A DNA stretch of 64,000 nucleotides from Echinicola shivajiensis. Its GTDB lineage: Bacteria; Bacteroidota; Bacteroidia; Cytophagales; Cyclobacteriaceae. The stretch lies in contig NZ_JAHHZM010000002.1 in assembly GCF_018642165.1 (NCBI RefSeq), forward strand, positions 62,001-126,000, written 5' to 3'. The notes under the pieces were generated by a model that was given only the letters and a program-made list of their open reading frames with translations, was not told where the DNA came from and did not search any database. Shown here piece after piece: positions 18,595-27,327 of this stretch. Made by a program: the position numbers and the translations under genes. Each line of letters starts with the position of its first letter. Positions within the stretch are counted from its first letter, which is position 1.

Positions 18595-18608
18595 CTAAAT
18601 GGGTTTAG
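18595..18608. promoter_or_regulatory. Candidate operator B
   Basis: CTAAATGGGTTTAG is a perfect 5-bp-arm palindrome with a 4-bp centre. With its flanks it matches the site upstream of the first GH92 gene over 20 positions with one difference. Confidence 0.6.
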
Positions 18609-18708
18609 CTTTACGGGCTGATTTAGTGAATTGGATTTTATGTTTTGTTAAAAAAATCTTTCGTTTTACTAGGTCATTAAAATTTTTACCAAATCAAACC
18701 CATATAGC

Positions 18709-21700
18709 ATGAAAGCAAAATTACCAGTTGCTGCCATCTCGGTCAGTGACAAATCAAAAAACTTTCGGGGAATAAAAGGAGGATTAGCGTTAATGCTTCT
18801 TTCAGGAATGCTTGGTTCTTTCTCAAAAGCAGAAGGTAGCCCTACAGTTCTGAAAAATAATAACCCTGAGATTGAGGCGATTTCTAAAAACTATGCCAAA
18901 GAAGTAAAAGGAACCATTACAGATGAATCGGGTGAGCCATTACCTGGTGTTTCTATTTTGGAAAAGGGTACTACTAATGGTACCATAACTGACTTGGATG
19001 GTAATTACAGTATTTCTGTAGCCTCTGATCAGTCAGTATTGGTTTTTAGTTTTATTGGAATGGCTTCTCAAGAGGTAGTGGTTGGTAGTCAAACCAATTT
19101 GAATATTGTATTACAATCAGATACAGAATCACTTGAAGAGTTTGTAGTGATTGGTTACGGATCACAGAAAAAAAGAGAAATCACCTCATCTGTTGCCAAT
19201 GTTGGTGAGGAAGATTTTGTCCAAGGTGGAATGCGTTCTCCTTTAGAGTTGATCCAAGGAAAAGTAGCTGGCTTAAATATCAATAGAACTCAAGGAAGTA
19301 ACCCTAATGCGGGGACTGATATTCAACTAAGAGGATTAACATCTATTATAGGTACTACAAGTCCCTTAATTGTAATTGACGGCATTCCGGGAGGTAGTTT
19401 AGATCTACTTCAACAGGATGATATCGAGTCCTTTGATGTATTAAAAGATGGTTCAGCAGCTGCCATTTACGGTACTAGAGGTAATGCAGGTGTTATCCTG
19501 ATCACGACAAAAAAGGGTAAGGCTGGACAGTCGCAATTTGATTATTCTTCTTATGTTCAAAGAGAGTTTGTGGATAAGAAACCTGACTTCCTGACTGCAG
19601 ATGAATTCCGCGGTCTTATTGATGAAGGTTTGATCGATGAGGTTAATGATTTAGGTCATTCTACAGACCTCTATGACTTGCTATTGAATAATCAAAATTT
19701 AAGTCAGTACCATAATTTTGCAGCTTCGGGTGGTGGAGAGAATTCTACTTACCGTGCTTCATTTTATTTTAATGATGCAGAGGGTATTGCACAGGAAAAT
19801 AGCAGACGTCAGTATGGAGGTAGAATTAGCTTCAACCAAACAGGCTTGAATGAGCGACTTACCTTAGCTTCTAATGTTGCTTCTAGCTTTAGCAAGGCAA
19901 ACAGATTGGGAGGTGGTACTGGTGATTTTGAGCAGGCTATCCAAAGAAACCCTACAGCACCAATCTTCAATGAGGATGGCAGCTTCGTGGAAACGCAGGC
20001 ATATAATAATTACAATCCACTTTCAAGATATGCCAACAGGGTAAGTGAAAGAAATCAGCAAACTTTCTCCGGTGATGTAAGATTATCCTTGGAGATTATT
20101 GAAGGACTTACTGCTTCTGCTTTTGGTGCCCATGTGAGAAATACATATAATGATAGGTATTATCAGTCAATGAATGATTTCGCAAACCGTCCTACATCTC
20201 AATACCAAGGAATGGGTTATGCATCTAAAAACAATTATTTAAACTGGTCCAATACGTTTGAATCTACATTAAATTACAAGCGAGTATTTGCCAGCGACCA
20301 TTCTGTGGATGTAATTGGTGGTTATAGTTACCAATATTTTACAACTGAAACTTTCGATGTAAATAATAATGGATTTACTACAGATGGATTCATGGACTGG
20401 AATCTTGGAGCAGGTAGTGCTATTAATAATACCCAACTTCCAAGACCTGGTATGGGAAGCTTTAAGGAAGACAATACCCTTATAGCCTTTTTTGCAAGAG
20501 CAAGTTATTCTTTTAAAGAAAAGTATTTTGCACAGGCAACCATCAGAAGAGAGGGTTCATCTAGATTTGGGGCCAACCATAAGTGGGGTAATTTCCCTGC
20601 ATTGTCAGTGGGTTGGGAATTGACCCAAGAAGAATTTTTGAAAAACAGCTCTGCTGTTAATAATCTTAAAGTTCGTTTAGGTTATGGTGTTACCGGTAAC
20701 CAAGGTATTGGTAATTATAATTCCTTAGTAACGCTTTCCACTGGAGGTGTTTATCCTCAGGAAGGTGTTTTCTTCCAGACTTATGGGGCTGCGAGAAATC
20801 CAAATCCTGATTTAAGATGGGAAAAGAAAAAAGAACTAAACCTAGGTTTTGACTTCTTGCTTTTCAATAACAAACTGGGGGGATCCTTGGATTTGTATAA
20901 CAGAGAAACAGTTGATCTATTGTATAACTATACTGCACAGCAACCTGCTTTTGTTAGAAGTACTTTATTGACCAACGTAGGAAGTATCAATAATAAAGGT
21001 ATTGAACTTTATTTGACTTCTACACTTGTTCAAAATAGTGATTTCAGCTGGAGAGCTGATTTGACTGCCAATACCCAAAGAAACAAAATCACTTCTCTTT
21101 CAAATGATGTGTTTACTGTTTCATGGATTGAAGATGGTGGATTGCCAAGTCCTGGTAACTTAGGTAATGCAATCAGAGTGGAAGAAGGTGGAGTAATCGG
21201 TAATTTTTATGGAAAAAGGTTCGCCGGTTTTACCGAAGATGGAAAATGGCAGTTTTATAAAGCTGATGGTACTATAGGTGGAGCCGGAGATATGTCTCAA
21301 GAGGACTTGACCATTATTGGTAATGGCGTTCCTAAATATATGGCCTCATTAAACAACACCTTTACCTACAAGAATTTTGACTTGAGTATTTTCTTTAGAG
21401 GTAAGTTCGGATTTGATATTTTGAATACCAAAGATCTTTATTTCGGAAATAAAAGATGGTTGCCAAACAACCTGTTAAAAAGTGCAATAACCACTCATGC
21501 TCAATTGGATGATGATCCTCAATATTCTGATTATTATTTGGAGAAGGGTGATTTTGTTAAACTTGACAACTTGACTTTGGGCTATAATTTCAAAATCCAA
21601 AGTGAATACCTTAGAAACCTAAGGGTTTATGCAACAGGAAGAAACCTGCTGACCATTACTGGTTACTCTGGAATTGATCCAGAATTGCAGGATGTTGGTT

Positions 21701-21777
21701 TTAATACAGGTATAGATGGTAGAGGCTTCTATCCAAGAACCAAATCATTTTCTTTAGGAGTAAAAGTTGGATTTTAA
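18709..21777 (+). CDS. SusC-like TonB-dependent transporter (pair 2, mannose block)
   Basis: The 1022-residue outer-membrane transporter has an N-terminus with a basic/polar lead before a hydrophobic signal segment (about 25-40). A carboxypeptidase-regulatory-like domain (about 66-140, GVSILEKGTTNGTITDLDGNY) follows. The plug contains PLIVIDGIPGG and AAIYGTRGNAGVILITTKKG, and the barrel runs to a terminal Phe. susD-2 follows after 12 bp. Upstream lie a candidate promoter and two palindromes shared with the GH92 operon, so its cargo is probably a mannose-containing glycan. Confidence 0.93.
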   Translation: MKAKLPVAAISVSDKSKNFRGIKGGLALMLLSGMLGSFSKAEGSPTVLKNNNPEIEAISKNYAKEVKGTITDESGEPLPGVSILEKGTTNGTITDLDGNYSISVASDQSVLVFSFIGMASQEVVVGSQTNLNIVLQSDTESLEEFVVIGYGSQKKREITSSVANVGEEDFVQGGMRSPLELIQGKVAGLNINRTQGSNPNAGTDIQLRGLTSIIGTTSPLIVIDGIPGGSLDLLQQDDIESFDVLKDGSAAAIYGTRGNAGVILITTKKGKAGQSQFDYSSYVQREFVDKKPDFLTADEFRGLIDEGLIDEVNDLGHSTDLYDLLLNNQNLSQYHNFAASGGGENSTYRASFYFNDAEGIAQENSRRQYGGRISFNQTGLNERLTLASNVASSFSKANRLGGGTGDFEQAIQRNPTAPIFNEDGSFVETQAYNNYNPLSRYANRVSERNQQTFSGDVRLSLEIIEGLTASAFGAHVRNTYNDRYYQSMNDFANRPTSQYQGMGYASKNNYLNWSNTFESTLNYKRVFASDHSVDVIGGYSYQYFTTETFDVNNNGFTTDGFMDWNLGAGSAINNTQLPRPGMGSFKEDNTLIAFFARASYSFKEKYFAQATIRREGSSRFGANHKWGNFPALSVGWELTQEEFLKNSSAVNNLKVRLGYGVTGNQGIGNYNSLVTLSTGGVYPQEGVFFQTYGAARNPNPDLRWEKKKELNLGFDFLLFNNKLGGSLDLYNRETVDLLYNYTAQQPAFVRSTLLTNVGSINNKGIELYLTSTLVQNSDFSWRADLTANTQRNKITSLSNDVFTVSWIEDGGLPSPGNLGNAIRVEEGGVIGNFYGKRFAGFTEDGKWQFYKADGTIGGAGDMSQEDLTIIGNGVPKYMASLNNTFTYKNFDLSIFFRGKFGFDILNTKDLYFGNKRWLPNNLLKSAITTHAQLDDDPQYSDYYLEKGDFVKLDNLTLGYNFKIQSEYLRNLRVYATGRNLLTITGYSGIDPELQDVGFNTGIDGRGFYPRTKSFSLGVKVGF

Positions 21778-21789
21778 AGCGCAGTAATC

Positions 21790-23418
21790 ATGAAAAAATA
21801 TATCAATAGAATCGCAGCAATCCTAACACCAGCTGCTTTGATAGGCACTGTTGCATGTGTGGATTTAGACGAAACAATATATAGTGAACTTTCAAAAGAT
21901 AATTTCTACAATAATAAGGTAGAGATTATGCAAGGGGTATTGAGGCCATTTACCCATATGCAGGCATGGTTGGCACCGACCGGTCAAAGTGGACATTATT
22001 ATCATAGTGAATTGGCTGCAGATCAGTTGGCTTGGCCGCAGAAAGGTCGTCACGGTTATGATGGTGGTGATCATATCAGGTTGCATTACCATGAGTGGAC
22101 AGAGCAGGAAAACAGAATGCGTGGAGCTTGGTCCTTGATGTGGGCTGGTTTAGGTTATGTAAATGCTGCTTTAGAGGATTTAGAGGATGTAGATTTTGTG
22201 GCTGCTGGATTGACAGAGGATGATAAGAAATCTATTCTAGCAGAAGTAAAGGTAATGAGGGCTTATCACTACATGAAAATTATGGATATGTGGGGTAATG
22301 TTCCAATCGTAACAACTGTAGGTACACCAACCAATCCAGAGACAAGAAGTAGAGAAGAGGTCTTTGCGTTTGTAGAGCAGGAATTGTTAGATAATGTAGA
22401 ATTGCTAAAGCCACTTTCCCAAGAATTAGTGGGTAGGGTTTCCAAAGCTGCAGGCTATTCCATGCTTTCCGAACTGTATCTGAACGCGGAAAAATGGGCT
22501 GGACAGGCCATGTGGGACAAATGTATCGAATACAGTGATAAGGTGATTGACGGTGAAGGTGGTAGCTTGAACGGTGCCATGAGATTGGATCCAGATATCC
22601 TTGGTCCATTCAGCAATACCAACCACTTGTCTCCAGAGAACATCTTCCAATTTGCCTTTAGTAGAAAAGGTGGATTTACTTTTAGTTGGGGAGGATTCTT
22701 TTTTGGATATGGTAATATGTCTGAAGCTCTTGATGTAACCTACAGTGGTTGGAATGCATTTGTAGTAATTCCTACTGCATTTGACGCTTTTGAGGAAAAT
22801 GATCTTAGGAAAGAAGATTGGTTTCTTTTTGGCCCACAATATAAGTATGGAACTAATGAGCCAATTCTCGCTACTGAGGAATATGATGGACAGCCAATGG
22901 TGTACGTTAATAGTATTAGAAGGAATAGTGAAGGTGCGACCGGAGAGGGAAGCATGACAGAAGGAGAAGAGAATAGTGGGGCTAGGTTCAATAAATATCG
23001 TTCAGGGACTAAGGATGATGAAAACTATCAGGAGAACGATTATATCATTTACCGTTTAACTGAAATTTATTTCAATAAGGCTGAAGCTTTGATGAGAAAA
23101 AATGGAGGTTCAGCTACTCAAGAAGCAGTAGATTTGATCAATGCAAGTAGGGAAAGAGCATTTACTGAAGCTGATTGGTCTTCCGAAATGTATACAACTT
23201 CTACCTTGACCATGGATGAGTTGCTTGCAGAAAGAGGAAGAGAATTCATTTTTGAAGGGAAAAGAAGAACCGATTTGATTAGGTTTGGTAAGTTTACTAC
23301 AGCTAGTTGGTGGGATCATGAGCCAAGTAATGATGTGAATATGGAGCTTTTCCCTATTCCATATGTTCAAACAGCACTTAACCCTAATCTGGATCAAAAT
23401 CCAGGTTACATTCAATAA
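21790..23418 (+). CDS. SusD/RagB-like lipoprotein (pair 2)
   Basis: The 542-residue glycan-binding lipoprotein partners SusC-2. The lipobox-like signal ends TVAC (Cys23), followed by DLDETIYSELSKDNFYNN, typical of the RagB/SusD N-terminus. The C-terminal part shows the family hallmarks YRLTEIYFNKAEALMR and LLAERGREFIFEGKRRTDLIRFG. A terminator follows immediately, so susC-2/susD-2 are probably transcribed apart from the GH92 operon. Confidence 0.94.
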   Translation: MKKYINRIAAILTPAALIGTVACVDLDETIYSELSKDNFYNNKVEIMQGVLRPFTHMQAWLAPTGQSGHYYHSELAADQLAWPQKGRHGYDGGDHIRLHYHEWTEQENRMRGAWSLMWAGLGYVNAALEDLEDVDFVAAGLTEDDKKSILAEVKVMRAYHYMKIMDMWGNVPIVTTVGTPTNPETRSREEVFAFVEQELLDNVELLKPLSQELVGRVSKAAGYSMLSELYLNAEKWAGQAMWDKCIEYSDKVIDGEGGSLNGAMRLDPDILGPFSNTNHLSPENIFQFAFSRKGGFTFSWGGFFFGYGNMSEALDVTYSGWNAFVVIPTAFDAFEENDLRKEDWFLFGPQYKYGTNEPILATEEYDGQPMVYVNSIRRNSEGATGEGSMTEGEENSGARFNKYRSGTKDDENYQENDYIIYRLTEIYFNKAEALMRKNGGSATQEAVDLINASRERAFTEADWSSEMYTTSTLTMDELLAERGREFIFEGKRRTDLIRFGKFTTASWWDHEPSNDVNMELFPIPYVQTALNPNLDQNPGYIQ

Positions 23419-23426
23419 TAACTAAG

Positions 23427-23456
23427 AAAAGAGGCAGCTTAAGCTGTCTCTTTTTT
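23427..23456 (+). terminator. Terminator after susD-2
   Basis: AAAAGAGGCAGCTT / AAGCTGTCTCTTTT is almost palindromic, with one G-T pair, and is followed by six T. Its T run merges into the left flank of the MITE-like element at 23464. Confidence 0.8.
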
Positions 23457-23463
23457 ATTTTAT

Positions 23464-23600
23464 CTGTATATCCGCAATTGCACCAGTAAATGTTAAAAGG
23501 GAATCGAAACGATCCTTTTGATGAAAGTATCAATTACTTCAGTCTTCGGACCACTTGAGCAAAGGATTTATGGTTACTGGCATCATAGCGGATAATCAGA
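23464..23600. mobile_element. MITE-like element, copy 1 (137 bp)
   Basis: The left end (CTGTATATCCGC...) and the inverted right end match at 21 of 28 positions when each is read inward with two flanking bases. The element is flanked by a 9-bp direct repeat, TTATTTTAT (23455-23463 and 23601-23609). The left 28 nt (23462-23489) recur without change at 58861-58888. There is no ORF inside; the interior contains a small hairpin (AAAAGGGAATCG / CGATCCTTTT). The CTG tip and 9-bp duplication recall IS10/IS50-type ends, which is only an analogy. Confidence 0.7.
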
Positions 23601-23820
23601 TTATTTTATTCGTGTAGTTATTTTAATGAGGATTTTGTCAAGAAATTATGCCGCTAAATGTCAGGTATGATTTTTTTCTTCAGAGAAAATTTATTTACCC
23701 TGATACCCCTGAATTTGTAAAATAAGTAAGGCAAATCTAATATTTAACTTTAAAATGCTTTTTGACTAAATTATTCTCTATGGAGTTTTTTGTCGATATA
23801 CGTGTTTTATTATTCCGATT

Positions 23821-23853
23821 AAATCCCAGTCTGATTAGGCTGGGATTTTTTTT
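23821..23853 (+). terminator. Orphan terminator-like hairpin upstream of the GH92 promoter
   Basis: The stem AAATCCCAG / CTGGGATTT has a 10-nt loop and eight consecutive T. It has the full form of an intrinsic terminator, but no ORF lies between it and the MITE-like element; the GH92 promoter candidate lies downstream. Confidence 0.6.
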
Positions 23854-23926
23854 ACTTACAAGTCTTAAAAATAATTTTAGAACAGGTATGGGCATTACTA
23901 TTCGTGAAAATAATTCCTAAATAATA

Positions 23927-23940
23927 CTAAAAGGGTTTAG
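23927..23940. promoter_or_regulatory. Candidate operator C, before the GH92 operon
   Basis: CTAAAAGGGTTTAG is a perfect-arm palindrome. With its flanks (TACTAAA...GGGTTTAGCTTT) it is nearly identical to operator B. Its right arm abuts the -33 position of the candidate promoter at 23937-23967, where binding would block transcription. Confidence 0.6.
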
Positions 23941-23967
23941 CTTTTTGTGTCTCAGGTAATATATTTG
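23937..23967 (+). promoter_or_regulatory. Candidate promoter of the GH92 operon
   Basis: TATATTTG (23960-23967) is an exact match to the TAnnTTTG box. A weak -33 (TTTAG, overlapping operator C) lies about 20 bp upstream. The predicted leader is about 90 nt. Confidence 0.45.
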
Positions 23968-24062
23968 TATTTTGAAAGTTAATTATAAAATGATCTCCTC
24001 TTCTTTATCACTACAGTGCAAAAAGCAGGAAATTCCATTAAACCCTAAATAGAAACATAAAA

Positions 24063-26357
24063 ATGAAGAAAATTTGGACCAATGTCATTGCCTTAATGAC
24101 CGTTGCTCTGACAGTCAATGGGCAGTCCTACCTTATAGATAAGGTTGAGGATCCTGTTGATTTTGTAAAGCCCCTAATGGGAACAGATTCTAAGCCTAGT
24201 ATGTCCAATGGTAATGTGTACCCGGCAATTGCTTTGCCTTGGGGAATGAATTTCTGGACACCACAGACCGGTAAAATGGGTGACGGTTGGGCTTATACTT
24301 ATAATGCTGATAAGATCAGAGGCTTCAAACAAACTCACCAACCTTCTCCTTGGATGAATGATTACGGTCAATTTGCGATCATGCCCGTAACTGGAGACCT
24401 TAAGTTTAAAGAAGATGAAAGAGCTAGCTGGTTTTCCCATAAATCGGAAATTGTAAAGCCACATTATTATAGTGTTTACTTGGCCGATTTTGACGTGACT
24501 ACTGAAATCGCTCCAACAGAGAGGGCGGCAAGATTCAGGTTTACTTTCCCAGAAAATGACCATTCCTATGTGGTATTGGACGCTCTGGACAAAGGGTCTT
24601 ATGTGAAAGTTATCCCTGGGGAGAACAAAATCATAGGTTATACAACCAAAAACAGTGGGGGAGTACCCGATAATTTCAAAAACTATTTTGTTATTGAATT
24701 TGATAAGGAATTTACCGTCAATAAAACCTTCAAGGATGGTGAACTTCAAGATCTGTTAGAAGCAGAATCAAACCATGTAGGTGCTGTCATTGGATTTTCT
24801 ACCAAAAAAGGTGAAGTAGTCAATGCTAAAGTGGCTTCTTCTTTCATTAGCTATGAACAAGCAATGCTCAACCTTAAGGAGATTGGCAATGATGATTTTG
24901 AAACTGTCAAAGAAAAAGGCAGGGATATCTGGAATGAGGAATTAGGTAGAATCAAAGCTGAAGGTGGTACTGTTGATCAAATGGAAACCTTTTATTCTTG
25001 TCTCTACAGATCTCTTTTGTTCCCAAGAAAATTCTTTGAATATGATGCTGAAGGAAATGTAGTACACTATAGTCCTTACAATGGTGAAGTGTTGCCCGGT
25101 TATATGTTTACGGATACAGGTTTCTGGGATACTTTCAGGTCTTTATTTCCATTCTTGAACTTGATGTATCCTGAACTAAATGCACAAATGCAGGAAGGTT
25201 TGGCCAATGCTTATAAGGAAAGTGGCTGGTTGCCAGAGTGGGCAAGTCCAGGCCTAAGAAGTGTAATGGTAGGAAATAATTCTGCATCTGTAGTGGCGGA
25301 TGCATATTTGAAATATGAAGGGGATTATGATTATGATATCGAAACATTATATGAGGCATTGATCAATGGCGCCAATAATGCTGGTCCTTTGACTGCTGTG
25401 GGTAGAGCTGGCGCAGAATATTATAAAGAGCTAGGATATGTTCCTTATGATGTGGGCATCAATGAAAATGCAGCCAGAACCTTGGAATATGCTTATGATG
25501 ATTTTACAATATACCAATTGGCTAAGGCCCTTAATAAGCCAAAGGAAGAAGTAGAGTTGTATAAGGAAAGAAGTATGAACTACAAAAAGTTATTCGATCC
25601 TGAAACTAAATTGATGAGAGGTAAAAATAAGAATGGTGAATTTATGGCACCTTTCAATCCATTCAAGTGGGGAGATGCTTTTACTGAGGGAAATAGTTGG
25701 CATTATACCTGGTCGGTATTCCATGATATCAATGGTTTAATGGATCTAATGGGAGGAAAAGAAGCCTTTGCGGGTCAGTTAGACAAGGTGTTTTCTTTGC
25801 CTCCGGTTTTTGATGAAAGTTACTATGGTGGAGTAATCCATGAAATCCGTGAAATGCAAATTGCCAATATGGGTCAATATGCACACGGAAACCAACCGAT
25901 ACAGCATATGATCTACTTGTATAATTATGCTGGTCAGCCTTGGAAAACACAGTATTGGGCAAGGGAGACAATGAACAGAATGTACCGCCCAACACCTGAT
26001 GGTTATTGTGGGGATGAAGATAATGGACAAACTTCAGCCTGGTATGTGTTCTCAGCAATGGGATTCTATCCAGTGTGTCCGGGAACAGATCAATATGTGC
26101 TTGGGGCACCTTTGTTCAAGAAAATCACTCTTGATCTACAAAATGGGAAAGAAATTGTCATTAATGCACCAAAAAACAGCCCAGAAAACAAGTATATTGA
26201 TGGGCTTAAAATAAATGGTAAAAAATATTCCAAAAACTGGTTGAGTCATAAAGCCCTTTTACAAGGTGCTCAGCTTGACTTTGATATGACCTCATCACCC
26301 AATAAAAAAAGAGGTACTAAGGAGGAAGATTTCCCTTATTCTTTATCAACTGAATAA
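24063..26357 (+). CDS. GH92 alpha-mannosidase-family protein with Gln at the catalytic-acid position
   Basis: This is a secreted exo-acting, calcium-dependent GH92 enzyme: 764 residues with a Sec signal (1-20), an N-terminal beta-sandwich (from DFVKPLMGTDSKPSMSNGNVYP-like sequence) and an (alpha/alpha)6 domain. The base/metal loop GDEDNGQTSAWY is intact (Asp651, Glu652, Asp653). In the segment that carries the general acid in canonical members (H-G-N-E-P) this protein reads HGNQP with Gln611; the second GH92 gene has Glu. In the literature I recall, Glu-to-Gln here accompanies cleavage of mannose-1-phospho-6-mannose caps, whose phosphate leaving group needs no acid. First gene of the mannose operon. 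Confidence 0.92.
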   Translation: MKKIWTNVIALMTVALTVNGQSYLIDKVEDPVDFVKPLMGTDSKPSMSNGNVYPAIALPWGMNFWTPQTGKMGDGWAYTYNADKIRGFKQTHQPSPWMNDYGQFAIMPVTGDLKFKEDERASWFSHKSEIVKPHYYSVYLADFDVTTEIAPTERAARFRFTFPENDHSYVVLDALDKGSYVKVIPGENKIIGYTTKNSGGVPDNFKNYFVIEFDKEFTVNKTFKDGELQDLLEAESNHVGAVIGFSTKKGEVVNAKVASSFISYEQAMLNLKEIGNDDFETVKEKGRDIWNEELGRIKAEGGTVDQMETFYSCLYRSLLFPRKFFEYDAEGNVVHYSPYNGEVLPGYMFTDTGFWDTFRSLFPFLNLMYPELNAQMQEGLANAYKESGWLPEWASPGLRSVMVGNNSASVVADAYLKYEGDYDYDIETLYEALINGANNAGPLTAVGRAGAEYYKELGYVPYDVGINENAARTLEYAYDDFTIYQLAKALNKPKEEVELYKERSMNYKKLFDPETKLMRGKNKNGEFMAPFNPFKWGDAFTEGNSWHYTWSVFHDINGLMDLMGGKEAFAGQLDKVFSLPPVFDESYYGGVIHEIREMQIANMGQYAHGNQPIQHMIYLYNYAGQPWKTQYWARETMNRMYRPTPDGYCGDEDNGQTSAWYVFSAMGFYPVCPGTDQYVLGAPLFKKITLDLQNGKEIVINAPKNSPENKYIDGLKINGKKYSKNWLSHKALLQGAQLDFDMTSSPNKKRGTKEEDFPYSLSTE

Positions 26358-26412
26358 TTCAAGCTCCTCTTGGAATAGTTAGTGCTGCTAAGTGCGATTT
26401 TCAAAATTTATT

Positions 26413-27291
26413 ATGAGTAGTAACAAAGTAATAGGCATTGATATTGGTGGATCACATATCACCGCAGGTATGGTCAGCTTGGAAGATTATCAATTGGATA
26501 AATCCACAGTGGTCAGAAAGGCTGTACATTCACAAGGAGATGCTATGACTATCATCCAGGAATGGAAAGAAGCAATATCATCTGTACCAGGTTATGACGC
26601 TGCCGATGTAAAAATCGGCATCGCCATGCCTGGACCATTTAATTATCCCGAAGGAATTTCATTTATCAAGGACCAAGGGAAATACCAATCATTATACGAG
26701 TTGCATGTGAAAAACATGTTGGCTGATGCCTTGGGAATTCGAGTAGATCAGATTCATTTTGAAAATGATGCAGCTTGTTTTTTACAGGGAGAAGTGGCTA
26801 GTGGCGCAGCTAGATCAGTAAACAGTGCCATTGGTTTGACCCTTGGAACAGGATTAGGGAGCTCCAGGTATCATGGCGATTTTGCCCAGGATGCAGCACT
26901 TTGGTGCAGTCCGTTTCGTGGTGTTATTGTGGAAGATTATGTTTCTACTAGATGGTTTGTCAAAGCCTATAATGAGAAGACAGGTAAGACGATCAGGGAA
27001 GTAAGGGAACTGACCAAGAAAAAAGAAAATCAAGCTATAGCAAAAGAAATTTTCAGGGAGTTTGGAAAAAATCTAGCAGATTTTCTGAAAATATTTATTG
27101 AAAAAGAAAACCCCGAAGTCATTGTCATTGGGGGAAATATCACAAAGGCCGGAAAACTGTTTATTCCGGTAGTACAAGAGGAATTGGCGAAATCAAACTT
27201 GTCTACGCCTATCCGAATTTCAGAGCTTGGGGAAAGTGCTGCATTGATTGGTGCTGCGAGTAGCTGGAACCAACACAGGAAATCACATTAA
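26413..27291 (+). CDS. ROK-family sugar kinase (probable mannokinase)
   Basis: The 292-residue cytoplasmic kinase has an ATP-binding phosphate-1 motif VIGIDIGGSH at the N-terminus, ENDAAC and GLTLGTGLGSS in the centre, and VIVIGGNITKAG near the C-terminus. The frame can be extended to a GTG at 26392, but ATG at 26413 places the start just before the P-loop, as usual. The Cys-rich zinc motif of classic ROK proteins is absent. Placed between a mannosidase and a sugar permease, it most likely phosphorylates mannose to mannose-6-phosphate; substrate is inference. Confidence 0.85.
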   Translation: MSSNKVIGIDIGGSHITAGMVSLEDYQLDKSTVVRKAVHSQGDAMTIIQEWKEAISSVPGYDAADVKIGIAMPGPFNYPEGISFIKDQGKYQSLYELHVKNMLADALGIRVDQIHFENDAACFLQGEVASGAARSVNSAIGLTLGTGLGSSRYHGDFAQDAALWCSPFRGVIVEDYVSTRWFVKAYNEKTGKTIREVRELTKKKENQAIAKEIFREFGKNLADFLKIFIEKENPEVIVIGGNITKAGKLFIPVVQEELAKSNLSTPIRISELGESAALIGAASSWNQHRKSH

Positions 27292-27327
27292 ATAACAATT
27301 TCAAAACCTTAATAACCCTTCAAATCA

